Source of the DNA: Dyadobacter koreensis
GTDB taxonomy: Bacteria; Bacteroidota; Bacteroidia; Cytophagales; Spirosomataceae
Reading direction: 5' to 3'
DNA length: 64,000 nt
Assembly: GCF_900108855.1 (NCBI RefSeq)
Contig: NZ_FNXY01000010.1
Span: forward strand, 190,704 to 254,703
Part shown: positions 49,688 through 58,859 of the stretch, piece after piece
How positions within the stretch are numbered: the first letter of the stretch is position 1
Layout: each line of letters begins with the position of its first letter
Notes under the pieces: model-generated
Told to the model about the DNA's origin: nothing
Seen by the model: only the letters and a program-made list of their open reading frames with translations
Database searches by the model: none
Position numbers and translations under genes: made by a program

Positions 49688-52455
49688 ACATATTCAGAAA
49701 CTTTACGCTACTTCTTTCTCTGATTCTTTTCTCACAATTTAGCTGGGGGCAGACAGTCACGGAACCACGCATAACCATGCGTCTGGATTCTACGCGTTTC
49801 AATGATTTTGTGAAAGACGTGGAACAGCAGACCGGTTACTTTTTTTATTATGATGCTGCAAGGTTTGACAGTTTGACGATTGATCTGGAAGTAAAAGATC
49901 AAACTATCCGGAATGTTTTAGAGCAAGTTTTCAGAGGATCCGACTTCACCTATGCGATCGATGCAAACAAACGTGTATACATCACAGAAGGCCAGAGAAT
50001 TATTACACAATTTCAACCCGGTTTATTTAATCCCAACAGCGGCGATGGAAACGAGGCCGTAACTTACGCGACTCCAGATAATGCGGCACAGGAAAAACTA
50101 CTCTCAACCGCGGAAAGCAAAGTGCATGAAATTGGCGTCAAACGGTATAAGATTACGCCTGGAAATTCTACGATCACCGGTTATATCCGCAGTGCAGTAA
50201 CCGGAGAACCAGTTGTCGGAGCTGCGGTTTTTATCGAGTCGCCATCCATCGGTGTTACCACAGACGCGTTAGGGTTTTACTCATTAACAATTCCGCGAGG
50301 CAAGCAAAAACTGAAAATTAAAAGTTTCGGTATGCGGGAAACACAGCGGCAGATTATTCTTTACTCTGACGGAAAACTGGATGTCGAAATGCGTGAAAGT
50401 GTGATTGCTTTGAAGGAAGTTTCTGTCAAAGCGGGTATGGACAAGAATGTTGTAGGTACACAAATGGGCCAGGTAAAATTGACCATCAAAAACCTGAAAC
50501 AGGTACCCACCGTTTTCGGGGAAACCGATTTGCTGAGAACGGTAATGACATTGCCGGGTGTAAAATCGGTTGGAGAAAACAGTACCGGATTGAACGTTCG
50601 CGGAGGTTCGACGGACCAAAACCTTATTCAGTTCAATGACGCTGTCATTTACAATCCGTCCCACCTTTTCGGATTTTTCTCCGCTTTTAATCCTGATATT
50701 TTAAAAGACGTTGAATTATATAAAAGTACAATTCCATCAAAGTTTGGCGGCAGGTTGTCTTCTGTTCTTGATATCAATAGCCGCGACGGGAATAAAAAGA
50801 AATTCGTTGCGTCTGGCGGTATCGGTCTGGTCACTGGCAGACTGACTTTGGAAGGCCCAATAATCAAAGACAAAACTTCCTTCATTATAGGTGGTCGTTC
50901 AACCTATTCAAGCTGGCTCCTGGGCCGTTTGGACGATGCTAAATACAATAATAGTTCGGCGTCTTTTTATGATGTGAATGCAAATATCAGCCACGAGATC
51001 AACGAGAAGAATAGTATTTACGTGACGGGCTACATGAGCAAAGACAGGTTTAAATTGTTTGGAGACACAACGTATTCTTACCAAAACCAGATCGCGTCAA
51101 TTAAATGGAAGCATACATTTAACACGAAATTATACGGAGAATTTACTGCTTCCCATAGCAAGTACAACTATCAGATGGAAAGCCAGGGATTGCCGCTGAA
51201 TGCTTTCGATTTAAAATTTGATATTAACCAGTCGCAGTTTAAGGCCGATTTTAATTACGTTCTTCATCCAAAACACACGCTGGACTTTGGGGTAAGCTCG
51301 ATTTACTACAAACTGCATCCGGGACTTTTTTCTCCAAAAGGAACCGAGTCGCTTGTGATTCAGGAACAACTGGAACAGGAGCAGGCTCTGGAAAGTGCAG
51401 TATACCTCGAAGATAAATTTGAAGTGAACCCAAGACTTTCTGTTACTGCCGGTCTTCGTTATTCACTTTATCAATATCTCGGCCCGAGAACGGTCAATAA
51501 ATATGTTCCAGGTTTCCCTATCGATAAAATATATGAAGACGGAACGCAGCAGTATGCTTCCGGGAAAAAGATCAAAGGATATGGAGGGCCGGAATACCGT
51601 CTTTCTCTTCGCTACACGATTTACGATAATCTTGCTCTGAAAGTTAGTTATAATACGCTTCGGCAATACATTCACTTGCTTACGAACACCATGACGGTGT
51701 CTCCCACGGATATCTGGAAGTTGAGCGATCAGTATATTAAACCGCAAACTGGAGATCAGGTATCTGTTGGTCTGTATAAAAATTTCAGAGGAAATAAAAT
51801 CGAAGTTTCACTGGAAGGTTACTATAAGAATATCCAGAATTTCCTGGACTACAAAGGCGGCGACTCGCTGATCATGAATCCACGAATTGAAGCAGCTGTT
51901 TTGGGAACAAGAGGCAAAGCATACGGGGTGGAATTTATGGTAAAAAAGATGACTGGAAAATTGAACGGTTGGCTGGGATATACCTATTCACGGACACTGC
52001 TTCGCGCGCTGGACCGGGAGTCGCCTGACGCACCGAATAAGGGAAATTATTATCCAAGCAATTACGACAAGCCGCATGATTTTACAATGATCAGTAATTA
52101 TCGTTTATCTCACCGATTCAGTGTTTCGTTCAACTTTACATACAGCACAGGCCGGCCTTACACGCCGCCGATTGGTAAGTACATCATTGATGGTGCTCAA
52201 CGGGTTTATTATGCGGATAGAAACCAGTTCAGGATTCCGGATTATTATCGGGCGGATCTTGCGGTAAATATTGAAGGAAATCACAGGGTTAAAAAATTGG
52301 CGCATAGTTCCTGGACTTTCGCCGTATACAATGTCCTGGGGCGGAAAAATCCTTCCTCTGTTTATTTTCAGACGCAAAATGGAATGGTTAATGGTTATCA
52401 GCTTTCCATTTTTGGGCAGCCCATACCAACTGTTACCTATAATTTTAGATTTTAA
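49684..52455 (+). CDS. TonB-dependent receptor with STN and carboxypeptidase-regulatory-like domains
   Basis: The 923-residue product has a signal peptide (cut near SWGQ, residue 23). An STN domain (about 30-103) is the kind that talks to anti-sigma factors or signals substrate occupancy. A carboxypeptidase-regulatory-like beta domain (about 163-238; ITGYIRSAVTGEPVVGAAVF), a plug (about 256-368; LNVRGGSTDQNLIQFNDAVI) and a barrel to the end (YNFRF) follow. It should import a large substrate through the outer membrane. No sigma/anti-sigma pair is adjacent. It is followed within 6 bases by DUF4249 lipoprotein genes instead of SusD. Confidence 0.95.
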   Translation: MNIFRNFTLLLSLILFSQFSWGQTVTEPRITMRLDSTRFNDFVKDVEQQTGYFFYYDAARFDSLTIDLEVKDQTIRNVLEQVFRGSDFTYAIDANKRVYITEGQRIITQFQPGLFNPNSGDGNEAVTYATPDNAAQEKLLSTAESKVHEIGVKRYKITPGNSTITGYIRSAVTGEPVVGAAVFIESPSIGVTTDALGFYSLTIPRGKQKLKIKSFGMRETQRQIILYSDGKLDVEMRESVIALKEVSVKAGMDKNVVGTQMGQVKLTIKNLKQVPTVFGETDLLRTVMTLPGVKSVGENSTGLNVRGGSTDQNLIQFNDAVIYNPSHLFGFFSAFNPDILKDVELYKSTIPSKFGGRLSSVLDINSRDGNKKKFVASGGIGLVTGRLTLEGPIIKDKTSFIIGGRSTYSSWLLGRLDDAKYNNSSASFYDVNANISHEINEKNSIYVTGYMSKDRFKLFGDTTYSYQNQIASIKWKHTFNTKLYGEFTASHSKYNYQMESQGLPLNAFDLKFDINQSQFKADFNYVLHPKHTLDFGVSSIYYKLHPGLFSPKGTESLVIQEQLEQEQALESAVYLEDKFEVNPRLSVTAGLRYSLYQYLGPRTVNKYVPGFPIDKIYEDGTQQYASGKKIKGYGGPEYRLSLRYTIYDNLALKVSYNTLRQYIHLLTNTMTVSPTDIWKLSDQYIKPQTGDQVSVGLYKNFRGNKIEVSLEGYYKNIQNFLDYKGGDSLIMNPRIEAAVLGTRGKAYGVEFMVKKMTGKLNGWLGYTYSRTLLRALDRESPDAPNKGNYYPSNYDKPHDFTMISNYRLSHRFSVSFNFTYSTGRPYTPPIGKYIIDGAQRVYYADRNQFRIPDYYRADLAVNIEGNHRVKKLAHSSWTFAVYNVLGRKNPSSVYFQTQNGMVNGYQLSIFGQPIPTVTYNFRF

Positions 52456-52461
52456 CCTGGT

Positions 52462-53568
52462 ATGGTAAAAAGGTGGTGTCTCTTGATGATCAGTGCCATA
52501 AATTTCTCTCTTTTACTTTTTGGATGCGTAGAACCGTTCTCGCCGCCGGAAGTAAATTCAGACGAGGGGTACCTGGTTGTTGACGGTTTTTTGAACATGG
52601 GATCTGACACAAGCATCATCGTATTAAGTCGTACGCAAAGTGCAAGCGTGAAAACAAGTGTTGTCATGGAGCTGGGTGCGAAAATTACTGTTGAGCAGGA
52701 AAACGGAGAAATTTTTACATTCACAGAAAAAGGAAATGGGTCTTACTTCTTGCCAGCCGTTACGTTAAATATGTCGGGTAAATACCGGTTGAAAATTAAT
52801 ACAACAAATGGAAAAGAATATCTCTCAGAATTTGTAGAAACTAAAAATACACCTCCGGTTGATAGTGTTGCAATGGTTTTAGATACCCGTCAGGACGCAG
52901 CAATTATGCAGGTAAATGCACATGATACGCAGAATCTAACGAGATTTTACAGATGGAAATTTGAAGAAACCTGGGAATATCGGGCGCCATTATATTCCTC
53001 ACTTGAGTTGGTAAATGGACAGATAGTATCCCGAAAAGAAAATATCAATACCTGCTACCGAACGATAAAATCAGGAAATATTTTACTTGGATCAACAATC
53101 AAGCTGTCGCAGGATGTAATTAAAAATTTGCCCTTGACAACAGTTCAGTACAGTACCGGAAAGCTGCTTATTAAATATAGCTTATTGGTAAAGCAGTACG
53201 GGTTGACTCAGGATGCTTTTGAATACTGGACAAGTCTCTCTAAAACAACAGAAGGGACAGGCGGCCTTTTTGATCCGCTGCCATCACAGGTAACAGGAAA
53301 TATAAAATGTGTGACTGATAATCAGGAATTAGTTTTTGGGTATTTCAGTGCCGCGGTAGAACAAAAGAAACGCGTGTTCTTCACGCCTGGTTTGGGCTCT
53401 TTTCCTTATTGTGAATCTCAAAAGATTAGTTTATCTGATGCTATGAAGACATCGGCTATACTACTGAATTTTTCTGGTGAACGACCGGATTCGGTTTTTG
53501 TTTCCAGTGAAACCTGCGCCGATTGCCGGGCACAGGGAGGCGTTCTTAAACGTCCTTCGTTTTGGTAG
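52462..53568 (+). CDS. DUF4249 lipoprotein, first copy
   Basis: The 368-residue product has a lipobox at LLLFGC (Cys22), then the DUF4249 N-terminal motif VEPFSPPEVNSDEGYLVVDG. A beta-rich domain resembling a Bacteroidota prealbumin-like fold follows, then an alpha/beta part (FEYWTSLSKTTEGTGGLFDP) and a C-terminal CADCRAQGG motif before KRPSFW. DUF4249 proteins are typically encoded beside TonB receptors and probably sit on the outer membrane as a receptor partner; function is unproven. It is a paralogue of the next gene. Confidence 0.9.
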   Translation: MVKRWCLLMISAINFSLLLFGCVEPFSPPEVNSDEGYLVVDGFLNMGSDTSIIVLSRTQSASVKTSVVMELGAKITVEQENGEIFTFTEKGNGSYFLPAVTLNMSGKYRLKINTTNGKEYLSEFVETKNTPPVDSVAMVLDTRQDAAIMQVNAHDTQNLTRFYRWKFEETWEYRAPLYSSLELVNGQIVSRKENINTCYRTIKSGNILLGSTIKLSQDVIKNLPLTTVQYSTGKLLIKYSLLVKQYGLTQDAFEYWTSLSKTTEGTGGLFDPLPSQVTGNIKCVTDNQELVFGYFSAAVEQKKRVFFTPGLGSFPYCESQKISLSDAMKTSAILLNFSGERPDSVFVSSETCADCRAQGGVLKRPSFW

Positions 53569-53586
53569 CGATTTAATAGAAATATT

Positions 53587-54717
53587 ATGAAACGATATTA
53601 TTTAATTGTGGCCGTAATTCTCGCATTCACGTTTTTTGTAAACGGGTGCGTCGAACCATTTTCTCCTCCTGAGGTAAATTCAGATGAGGGCTATCTGGTA
53701 ATCGACGGATTTTTGAATGTAGGATCAGATACCAGCCGAATCGAACTGAGCCACACCCAGAATGCAAACGCGACAGCGCCGGTTTCAAAAGAATCAAGCG
53801 CGGCTGTTAGCGTTGAACAGGAAAATGGTATAACTTATACATTTACCGAAGCGGGTAATGGCTCGTATTTCTTGCCGCCTCAAAAATTCAATACAACGGC
53901 CAGGTATAGGCTGCGTGTTAAAACAGCAATCGGGAAAGAGTATTTGTCGGATTATGTTGAGGTTAAAAATACTCCTCCAATCGATAATATTGAAGGAAAA
54001 GTAGATACTCGGCAGGATGCCATGGTCATGCAGGTGAATACACATGATCCTACAAATCAGACACGTTTTTACCGCTGGAAATTTGAAGAGACCTGGCAGT
54101 ACAGAACTGCTTTTTATTCAAGTATAGAAATCGTCAAAAAGGCGGGAGGGGACGATTACGAAATTGTTTCCAGAAAAGAGGATGTAAACCTGTGCTGGCG
54201 CTCGCTGAAATCGGCAAATATCTTACTGGGTTCGACCATCAAACTCTCACAGGATGTTATCAAGGATTTACCGTTGACAGCCGTGCCGATTTCTTCTAAC
54301 AAGCTTTATATCAAATACAGTATTCTCGTTAAACAATATGGATTGACACAGGATGCCTTCGAATATTGGACAAGCCTGGCGAAAACCACAGAAGGTACCG
54401 GAAGTTTATTTGATCCTTTGCCTTCCCAGATTACAGGTAATATCAAAAATACGGCAAACGGCCAGGAACTGGTTTTTGGTTATTTCAGCGCATCAGTAGA
54501 ACAGAAAAAGCGGATTTTTTTAACACCAAATCTCGGTTCTTTTCCAAGATGCAATGCTCCTGATACACTTACGATAGCAGATGCTTTAAAAGCTCCGGGC
54601 TCAACACTTACAAATTATTTTGGTCCCCGATCGGAATTCGTACTTACTACCAGCCCTTATTGCGCTGACTGCCGAGCACAAGGCGGAACTATTATAAAAC
54701 CTTCTTTCTGGGAATGA
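53587..54717 (+). CDS. DUF4249 lipoprotein, second copy
   Basis: The 376-residue product has lipobox FFVNGC (Cys21) and the same VEPFSPPEVNSDEGYLVIDG start and CADCRAQGG end as its neighbour. Most of the middle aligns by eye without large gaps (FEYWTSLAKTTEGTGSLFDP, VFGYFSASVEQKKRIFLTPN). There is a ~7-residue insertion (KKAGGDDYE) near residue 190. This is a tandem duplication. Its stop overlaps the next ATG (ATGATGA). Confidence 0.9.
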   Translation: MKRYYLIVAVILAFTFFVNGCVEPFSPPEVNSDEGYLVIDGFLNVGSDTSRIELSHTQNANATAPVSKESSAAVSVEQENGITYTFTEAGNGSYFLPPQKFNTTARYRLRVKTAIGKEYLSDYVEVKNTPPIDNIEGKVDTRQDAMVMQVNTHDPTNQTRFYRWKFEETWQYRTAFYSSIEIVKKAGGDDYEIVSRKEDVNLCWRSLKSANILLGSTIKLSQDVIKDLPLTAVPISSNKLYIKYSILVKQYGLTQDAFEYWTSLAKTTEGTGSLFDPLPSQITGNIKNTANGQELVFGYFSASVEQKKRIFLTPNLGSFPRCNAPDTLTIADALKAPGSTLTNYFGPRSEFVLTTSPYCADCRAQGGTIIKPSFWE

Positions 54718-57140
54718 TGAAAAATATGAACATATATCGCGAGCCCATGAGATTTAAGCTCCTCTTCGTAACCATCATGGTTTCTATATTTTCTGTATTG
54801 ACAGGACAGGCACAGAATAATTCCGGCGAGGAAGTTTCTCGGAAATTCCAGCAGTATAGTCAGCGCGCTGTTCAGGAAAAGCTATATCTGCATTTGGATC
54901 GCAGTTTTTATCTGGTCGGGGAAACCATGTGGTTTAAAGCTTATAGTGTGAATGCGGCAACAAGTAAGTATATGGACCTGAGTAAAGTTGCTTATCTGGA
55001 AGTGATGGATAAGGAGCAAAATGCGCTGGTGCAGACTAAATTTTCGCTGTCGGATGGAAAAGGTAACGGGTCATTGGTATTGCCATCGGCACTTCTAAGT
55101 GGAAATTACAAGGTCAGGTGTTATACCAATTGGATGAAAAATTTCAGTTCGGATTTTTTCTTCGAAACGGAGATTCGTGTTGTTAATCCTTTTGTAAAAT
55201 TTGATCCCAACCCTGATGAAAAAGCAAAATTGACTTACGATATTCAATTTTTCCCGGAAGGTGGTCATCTGGTTAAAGATATTGAAAGTAAAGTCGGATT
55301 TCGTGCAGTCGCCAGTGATGGCAAGGGCTTTTATTTCAAGGGGGCATTGATTAATCAGAACAGTGATACATTGGTACGTTTTGAACCTCGAAAATTCGGA
55401 ATAGGAAATTTTACATTTAAACCAGAGTCAGCTACTGGTTATAAGGTTGTCATTCGCGATCGAAAAGGGAATTCTTTCACTTATTCGCTGCCTGAAATTA
55501 AAGAACAAGGATATGTGATGCAGGTAAGAGAACAGTCTGCAAAGGAAATTGTGGTTTCTGTAACGGGAGCGGGGAATGAAAATGTCAGCATATTCACGCA
55601 TACGCATCAGGACAACAGATATACTGAAACGAAAGCTTTGGTTGATGGGAAAGTCAGTTTTACTATCGACAAAAATAAATTTGGTGATGGTATCAGCCAT
55701 ATTACGGTTTTCAGTGCCTCCGGGAATCCTGTTTGCGAGCGGCTGTATTTCAAGCGTCCTTCGAAAGATTTGATGATCGATGGTAAAGTCAGTAAAGATG
55801 AATATGTGACACGGGATCGTGTTGTGATGGATCTGAGCACGAGTTCCGATGCCGGAATTGAAACGCTTTCGGATTTATCGGTTTCTGTTTTTCTCGCTGA
55901 TTCCATTCAGACAAAAGATCAGGAAAGTATCAGCAGCTATTTGTTTCTGAGTTCAGATTTGAAGGGAAGTGTCGAGTCTCCGGAGTATTATTTGCAAAAA
56001 AATAATAAAGAGGTTGACGTTGATATTGACAATCTGATGCTTACGCATGGCTGGCGGAGATTTCAGTGGGATAACGTTTTGAAAGAAAATATAACATATC
56101 CGAATCTGCCGGAATTCGACGGTCATTTTATTTTTGGAAAAGTGATCAGTACCGTGACTGGTGAACCGGCAAAAAATATCGGTACTTATCTGGCCGCTCC
56201 CGATTCTCCCGCAAGGTTGTATTTTGCAAGAAGTAATGAAAAAGGGGAAATACGGTTTGAAGTAAAAGAATTTTTCGGTCCAAAGGAAGTCACAATCCAG
56301 ACAAATCTTCGGCAGGATAGTACTTACCGCTTTGAAATGGCGAATCCTTTTTCGAAGTCTCCGTTAAGTTCAGGATTATCGTCCTTCCAGTTTGATAAAA
56401 CTTTGGAAAATACATTGCTCACACGTTCTATAAATATGCAGACGACCAACGCATTTTTGCCAAAGTGGTATAAGGAAGCAAAATATGTGTTTTTGGATTC
56501 TCTCGCATTCTTCGGAGCGCCTGACGAAAAATATTTTCTGGACGATTTTACCCGTTTTCCAACGATGGAGGAAGTAATGAGAGAATATGTTCGGGGTGTT
56601 ATGGTAAGGCGCCGTCAGAAAGAATTTCATTTCATTATGATGGATAAATTATTTCCGCAAACATTTTTTACGGAGGACCCTTTGATTTTACTCGATGGTA
56701 TTCCTATTTTTAATACCGATAAGATCATGGCGTTCGATCCGTTGAAAGTTAAGAAAATTGAACTAATGAGCGCGAGGTATTTTCTCGGTTTCAGCGCGTC
56801 TACGGGAATTGTAAGTTTATCAACTTATCGGGGCGATCTCGCTGGTTTTGAACTCGATCCTCGTATCTTAGTGATGCCTTATGAGGGCCCACAGATCAAG
56901 CGGGAATTTTATACGCCGAAATACGACACGCCGGTAAGTTTACAGAGCAGAATTCCTGATTTCAGGAACCTGCTGTATTGGGTGCCCGATGTCGTAACAG
57001 ATGCGCAGGGCAAGTCACAAATTAGTTTTTACACATCCGATCAGACAGGGCATTATAGGGTCGTAGTACAGGGAATGACTAAAAATGGTTTGGTTGGCAG
57101 TAAAACGTTCAGTTTTGAGGTAACACGCAGAAATTTATAA
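54714..57140 (+). CDS. macroglobulin-like surface protein with plug-like segment
   Basis: The 808-residue product has a signal peptide whose core starts at Met12 (MRFKLLFVTIMVSIF), so the true start may be 54747 rather than 54714. Residues ~53-155 form an MG2-type domain (LYLHLDRSFYLVGETMWFKA). Middle domains are beta-rich. Residues 655-707 resemble a TonB plug (DPLILLDGIPIFNTDK, then STGIVSLSTYRG). Residues ~749-796 resemble the alpha-2-macroglobulin family signature (YWVPDVVTDAQGKSQISF, then YRVVVQGMTKNG). There is no barrel and no thioester motif. It is the last gene of the operon. Confidence 0.8.
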   Translation: MMKNMNIYREPMRFKLLFVTIMVSIFSVLTGQAQNNSGEEVSRKFQQYSQRAVQEKLYLHLDRSFYLVGETMWFKAYSVNAATSKYMDLSKVAYLEVMDKEQNALVQTKFSLSDGKGNGSLVLPSALLSGNYKVRCYTNWMKNFSSDFFFETEIRVVNPFVKFDPNPDEKAKLTYDIQFFPEGGHLVKDIESKVGFRAVASDGKGFYFKGALINQNSDTLVRFEPRKFGIGNFTFKPESATGYKVVIRDRKGNSFTYSLPEIKEQGYVMQVREQSAKEIVVSVTGAGNENVSIFTHTHQDNRYTETKALVDGKVSFTIDKNKFGDGISHITVFSASGNPVCERLYFKRPSKDLMIDGKVSKDEYVTRDRVVMDLSTSSDAGIETLSDLSVSVFLADSIQTKDQESISSYLFLSSDLKGSVESPEYYLQKNNKEVDVDIDNLMLTHGWRRFQWDNVLKENITYPNLPEFDGHFIFGKVISTVTGEPAKNIGTYLAAPDSPARLYFARSNEKGEIRFEVKEFFGPKEVTIQTNLRQDSTYRFEMANPFSKSPLSSGLSSFQFDKTLENTLLTRSINMQTTNAFLPKWYKEAKYVFLDSLAFFGAPDEKYFLDDFTRFPTMEEVMREYVRGVMVRRRQKEFHFIMMDKLFPQTFFTEDPLILLDGIPIFNTDKIMAFDPLKVKKIELMSARYFLGFSASTGIVSLSTYRGDLAGFELDPRILVMPYEGPQIKREFYTPKYDTPVSLQSRIPDFRNLLYWVPDVVTDAQGKSQISFYTSDQTGHYRVVVQGMTKNGLVGSKTFSFEVTRRNL

Positions 57141-57196
57141 GATAGATCTTACAGTGTCGTCCACCCAAACATAGTACAGTACTATGTCCCAATTTG

Positions 57197-57226
57197 AAAA
57201 CCCGGAGATACTTCTTCGGGTTTTTC
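57197..57226 (+). terminator. terminator of the TonB-receptor operon
   Basis: An 11-bp stem with one wobble pair (57197-57207 and 57214-57224, AAAACCCGGAG/CTTCGGGTTTT), loop ATACTT, is followed by TCTTTT. It starts 56 bases after the last operon gene. Just upstream is a separate palindrome (57169-57187). Confidence 0.88.
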
Positions 57227-57240
57227 TTTTATCAAAAATA

Positions 57241-57702
57241 TCAGATATAGAATTCAGAAGTATGTTTGATTTCCTTCAAAACGAAGGTGCTGTTCAATAC
57301 GCCGATGTTGTCGATTTTTGATAATTTATATTTTACAAAATCATGGTATTCGTCCAGGCTTCTGACATTGATTTTTAAAAGAAAATCGACTTGTCCGGCC
57401 ATGTGATAACATTCCTGCACTTCATCCAGATTCTGGATTTCCTGTTCAAATTTCTCGATAAATGCTTCGTTATGATAACGCATGGAAACCTGGCATATCG
57501 TAGTAATGGGCCTGTTTATCAGTTTTTTATCTAAAATTGCTACATACTGTTTGATAAAACCCAGATTTTCCAGACGACGGATCCGCTCATAAATCGGTGA
57601 GATGGTCAGGTTTAACAATGTGGCAATTTCCTTGGTAGTTTTCTTTGCATCCTTTTGCAGAATACGCAAAATTTTCGTGTCTATTTTATCAATCTCTTCC
57701 AT
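57241..57702 (-). CDS. Lrp/AsnC-family transcriptional regulator
   Basis: The 153-residue product has an N-terminal winged helix-turn-helix (about 5-62; IDTKILRILQKDAKKTTKEI, SPIYERIRRLENLGFI) and a C-terminal RAM ligand-binding domain (about 70-145; AGQVDFLLKINVRSLDEYHD). Lrp proteins sense amino acids. It is divergent from the threonine dehydrogenase gene, so it is the likely local regulator. Confidence 0.95.
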   Translation of the reverse strand: MEEIDKIDTKILRILQKDAKKTTKEIATLLNLTISPIYERIRRLENLGFIKQYVAILDKKLINRPITTICQVSMRYHNEAFIEKFEQEIQNLDEVQECYHMAGQVDFLLKINVRSLDEYHDFVKYKLSKIDNIGVLNSTFVLKEIKHTSEFYI

Positions 57703-57769
57703 TGTGGCATAATATTTCCTGCTATTACAAAACAGAATGTTTCTAAAAAGTAAATTTTACTGACGAGTT

Positions 57770-57777
57770 TACATTTG
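57770..57777 (+). promoter_or_regulatory. -7 promoter element for the threonine catabolic genes
   Basis: TACATTTG matches TAnnTTTG exactly and lies 83 bases upstream of the dehydrogenase ATG, next to the inverted repeats proposed as the Lrp operator. No clear -33 partner is seen. Confidence 0.4.
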
Positions 57778-57780
57778 ACA

Positions 57781-57822
57781 ACAATATTCATTGAATTTGG
57801 ATATAAATATTTAAAATATTGT
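57781..57822. promoter_or_regulatory. candidate Lrp operator
   Basis: A perfect 8-bp inverted repeat ACAATATT/AATATTGT (57781-57788 and 57815-57822) frames an A/T-rich stretch that itself contains AAATATTT. It is just downstream of the -7 element and between the divergent lrp and dehydrogenase genes. A/T-rich partly palindromic sites are typical of Lrp/AsnC regulators; binding is inferred. Confidence 0.4.
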
Positions 57823-57860
57823 CTTAAAATGCAAAATTGCAAGTGATTTATACTTTATAA

Positions 57861-58826
57861 ATGCCTTGTGAAATGAAAACTGAAAGTATATTAGTTATCG
57901 GAGCAAACGGCCAGATCGGTTCCGTTCTGGTGGAATATTTGCGTGGTATTTATGGCGACAATAAAGTGATTGCGTCAGATCTTCGGGTAAACCCGGATCG
58001 TCAGGATTATTTTGAAGTGCTTGATGCGACTGACGGAACAGCTTTACAGCAAATCGTTAAACGTCATAAAATTACCCAGATTTATCATCTGGCTGCGATT
58101 TTGTCTGCAAAAGGAGAGCAAGACCCTTTGAACACGTGGCAGATTAATATGCAGACTTACTTTAATGTCCTGGAAGTAGCGCGCGAGCATGGCGTCAAAA
58201 AAATATTTTATCCCAGTTCAATCGCCGTTTTCGGAGCTCATGTCCATGGGTCAGCAGATCAGTTCTCATATCTGGATCCTTCGACGGTCTATGGCATCAG
58301 TAAAGCAGCTGGCGAAAACTGGTCAAATTATTATTTCACTCGGTATGGAATGGATATCCGATCGCTGCGGTATCCGGGAATTATCAGTTATCAATCCATG
58401 CCGGGCGGCGGAACAACGGATTATGCTGTAGATATTTATCATAAAGCCGTTAAGGGAGAACATTTTGATTGCTTCTTGAAAGAAGACGCAACGTTGCCAA
58501 TGATTTATATGAGCGACGCCCTGGATGCAACGGTTCGTCTGATGGAAGCTCCGTCGGAAAAGATAAGTGTGCGAACGGGTTATAACCTGGCTGGTATGAG
58601 CTTTTCTCCAAAAGAAATTTATGAAAGCATCCGCAAGGTTATTCCTGCTTTTGAGATAAGTTACAATCCCGATTATCGTCAGGCTATTGCTGAATCCTGG
58701 CCGTCGGAAATTGATGATTCGGAAGCGAGGAAAGATTGGGGATGGCGTCCGGCATATTCTCTCGATAAAATGACGGAGGAAATGATTCAGGAATTAAGAA
58801 AAAAATATGAAATAGTAAGAAGCTGA
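57861..58826 (+). CDS. SDR-type L-threonine 3-dehydrogenase
   Basis: This enzyme oxidises L-threonine to 2-amino-3-ketobutyrate with NAD. The 321-residue product is an extended SDR: VIGANGQIGS (13-21), the Ser-rich YPSSIAVFG, and Y144-x3-K148 in TVYGISKAAGENW. RYPGIISYQSMPGGGTTDYA is characteristic of the threonine dehydrogenase subgroup, unlike the zinc-dependent E. coli Tdh. The downstream gene encodes the next step, which supports the call. An in-frame ATG four codons in is an alternative start. Confidence 0.92.
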   Translation: MPCEMKTESILVIGANGQIGSVLVEYLRGIYGDNKVIASDLRVNPDRQDYFEVLDATDGTALQQIVKRHKITQIYHLAAILSAKGEQDPLNTWQINMQTYFNVLEVAREHGVKKIFYPSSIAVFGAHVHGSADQFSYLDPSTVYGISKAAGENWSNYYFTRYGMDIRSLRYPGIISYQSMPGGGTTDYAVDIYHKAVKGEHFDCFLKEDATLPMIYMSDALDATVRLMEAPSEKISVRTGYNLAGMSFSPKEIYESIRKVIPAFEISYNPDYRQAIAESWPSEIDDSEARKDWGWRPAYSLDKMTEEMIQELRKKYEIVRS

Positions 58827-58859
58827 TCTTCTTCATTTATTCATTCAAATTATAAAACG

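Noticed and set aside
48953..57140. Classical SusC/SusD polysaccharide utilisation locus
   Set aside because: No SusD-like protein, glycoside hydrolase, lyase or sulfatase is present; the lipoproteins are DUF4249.
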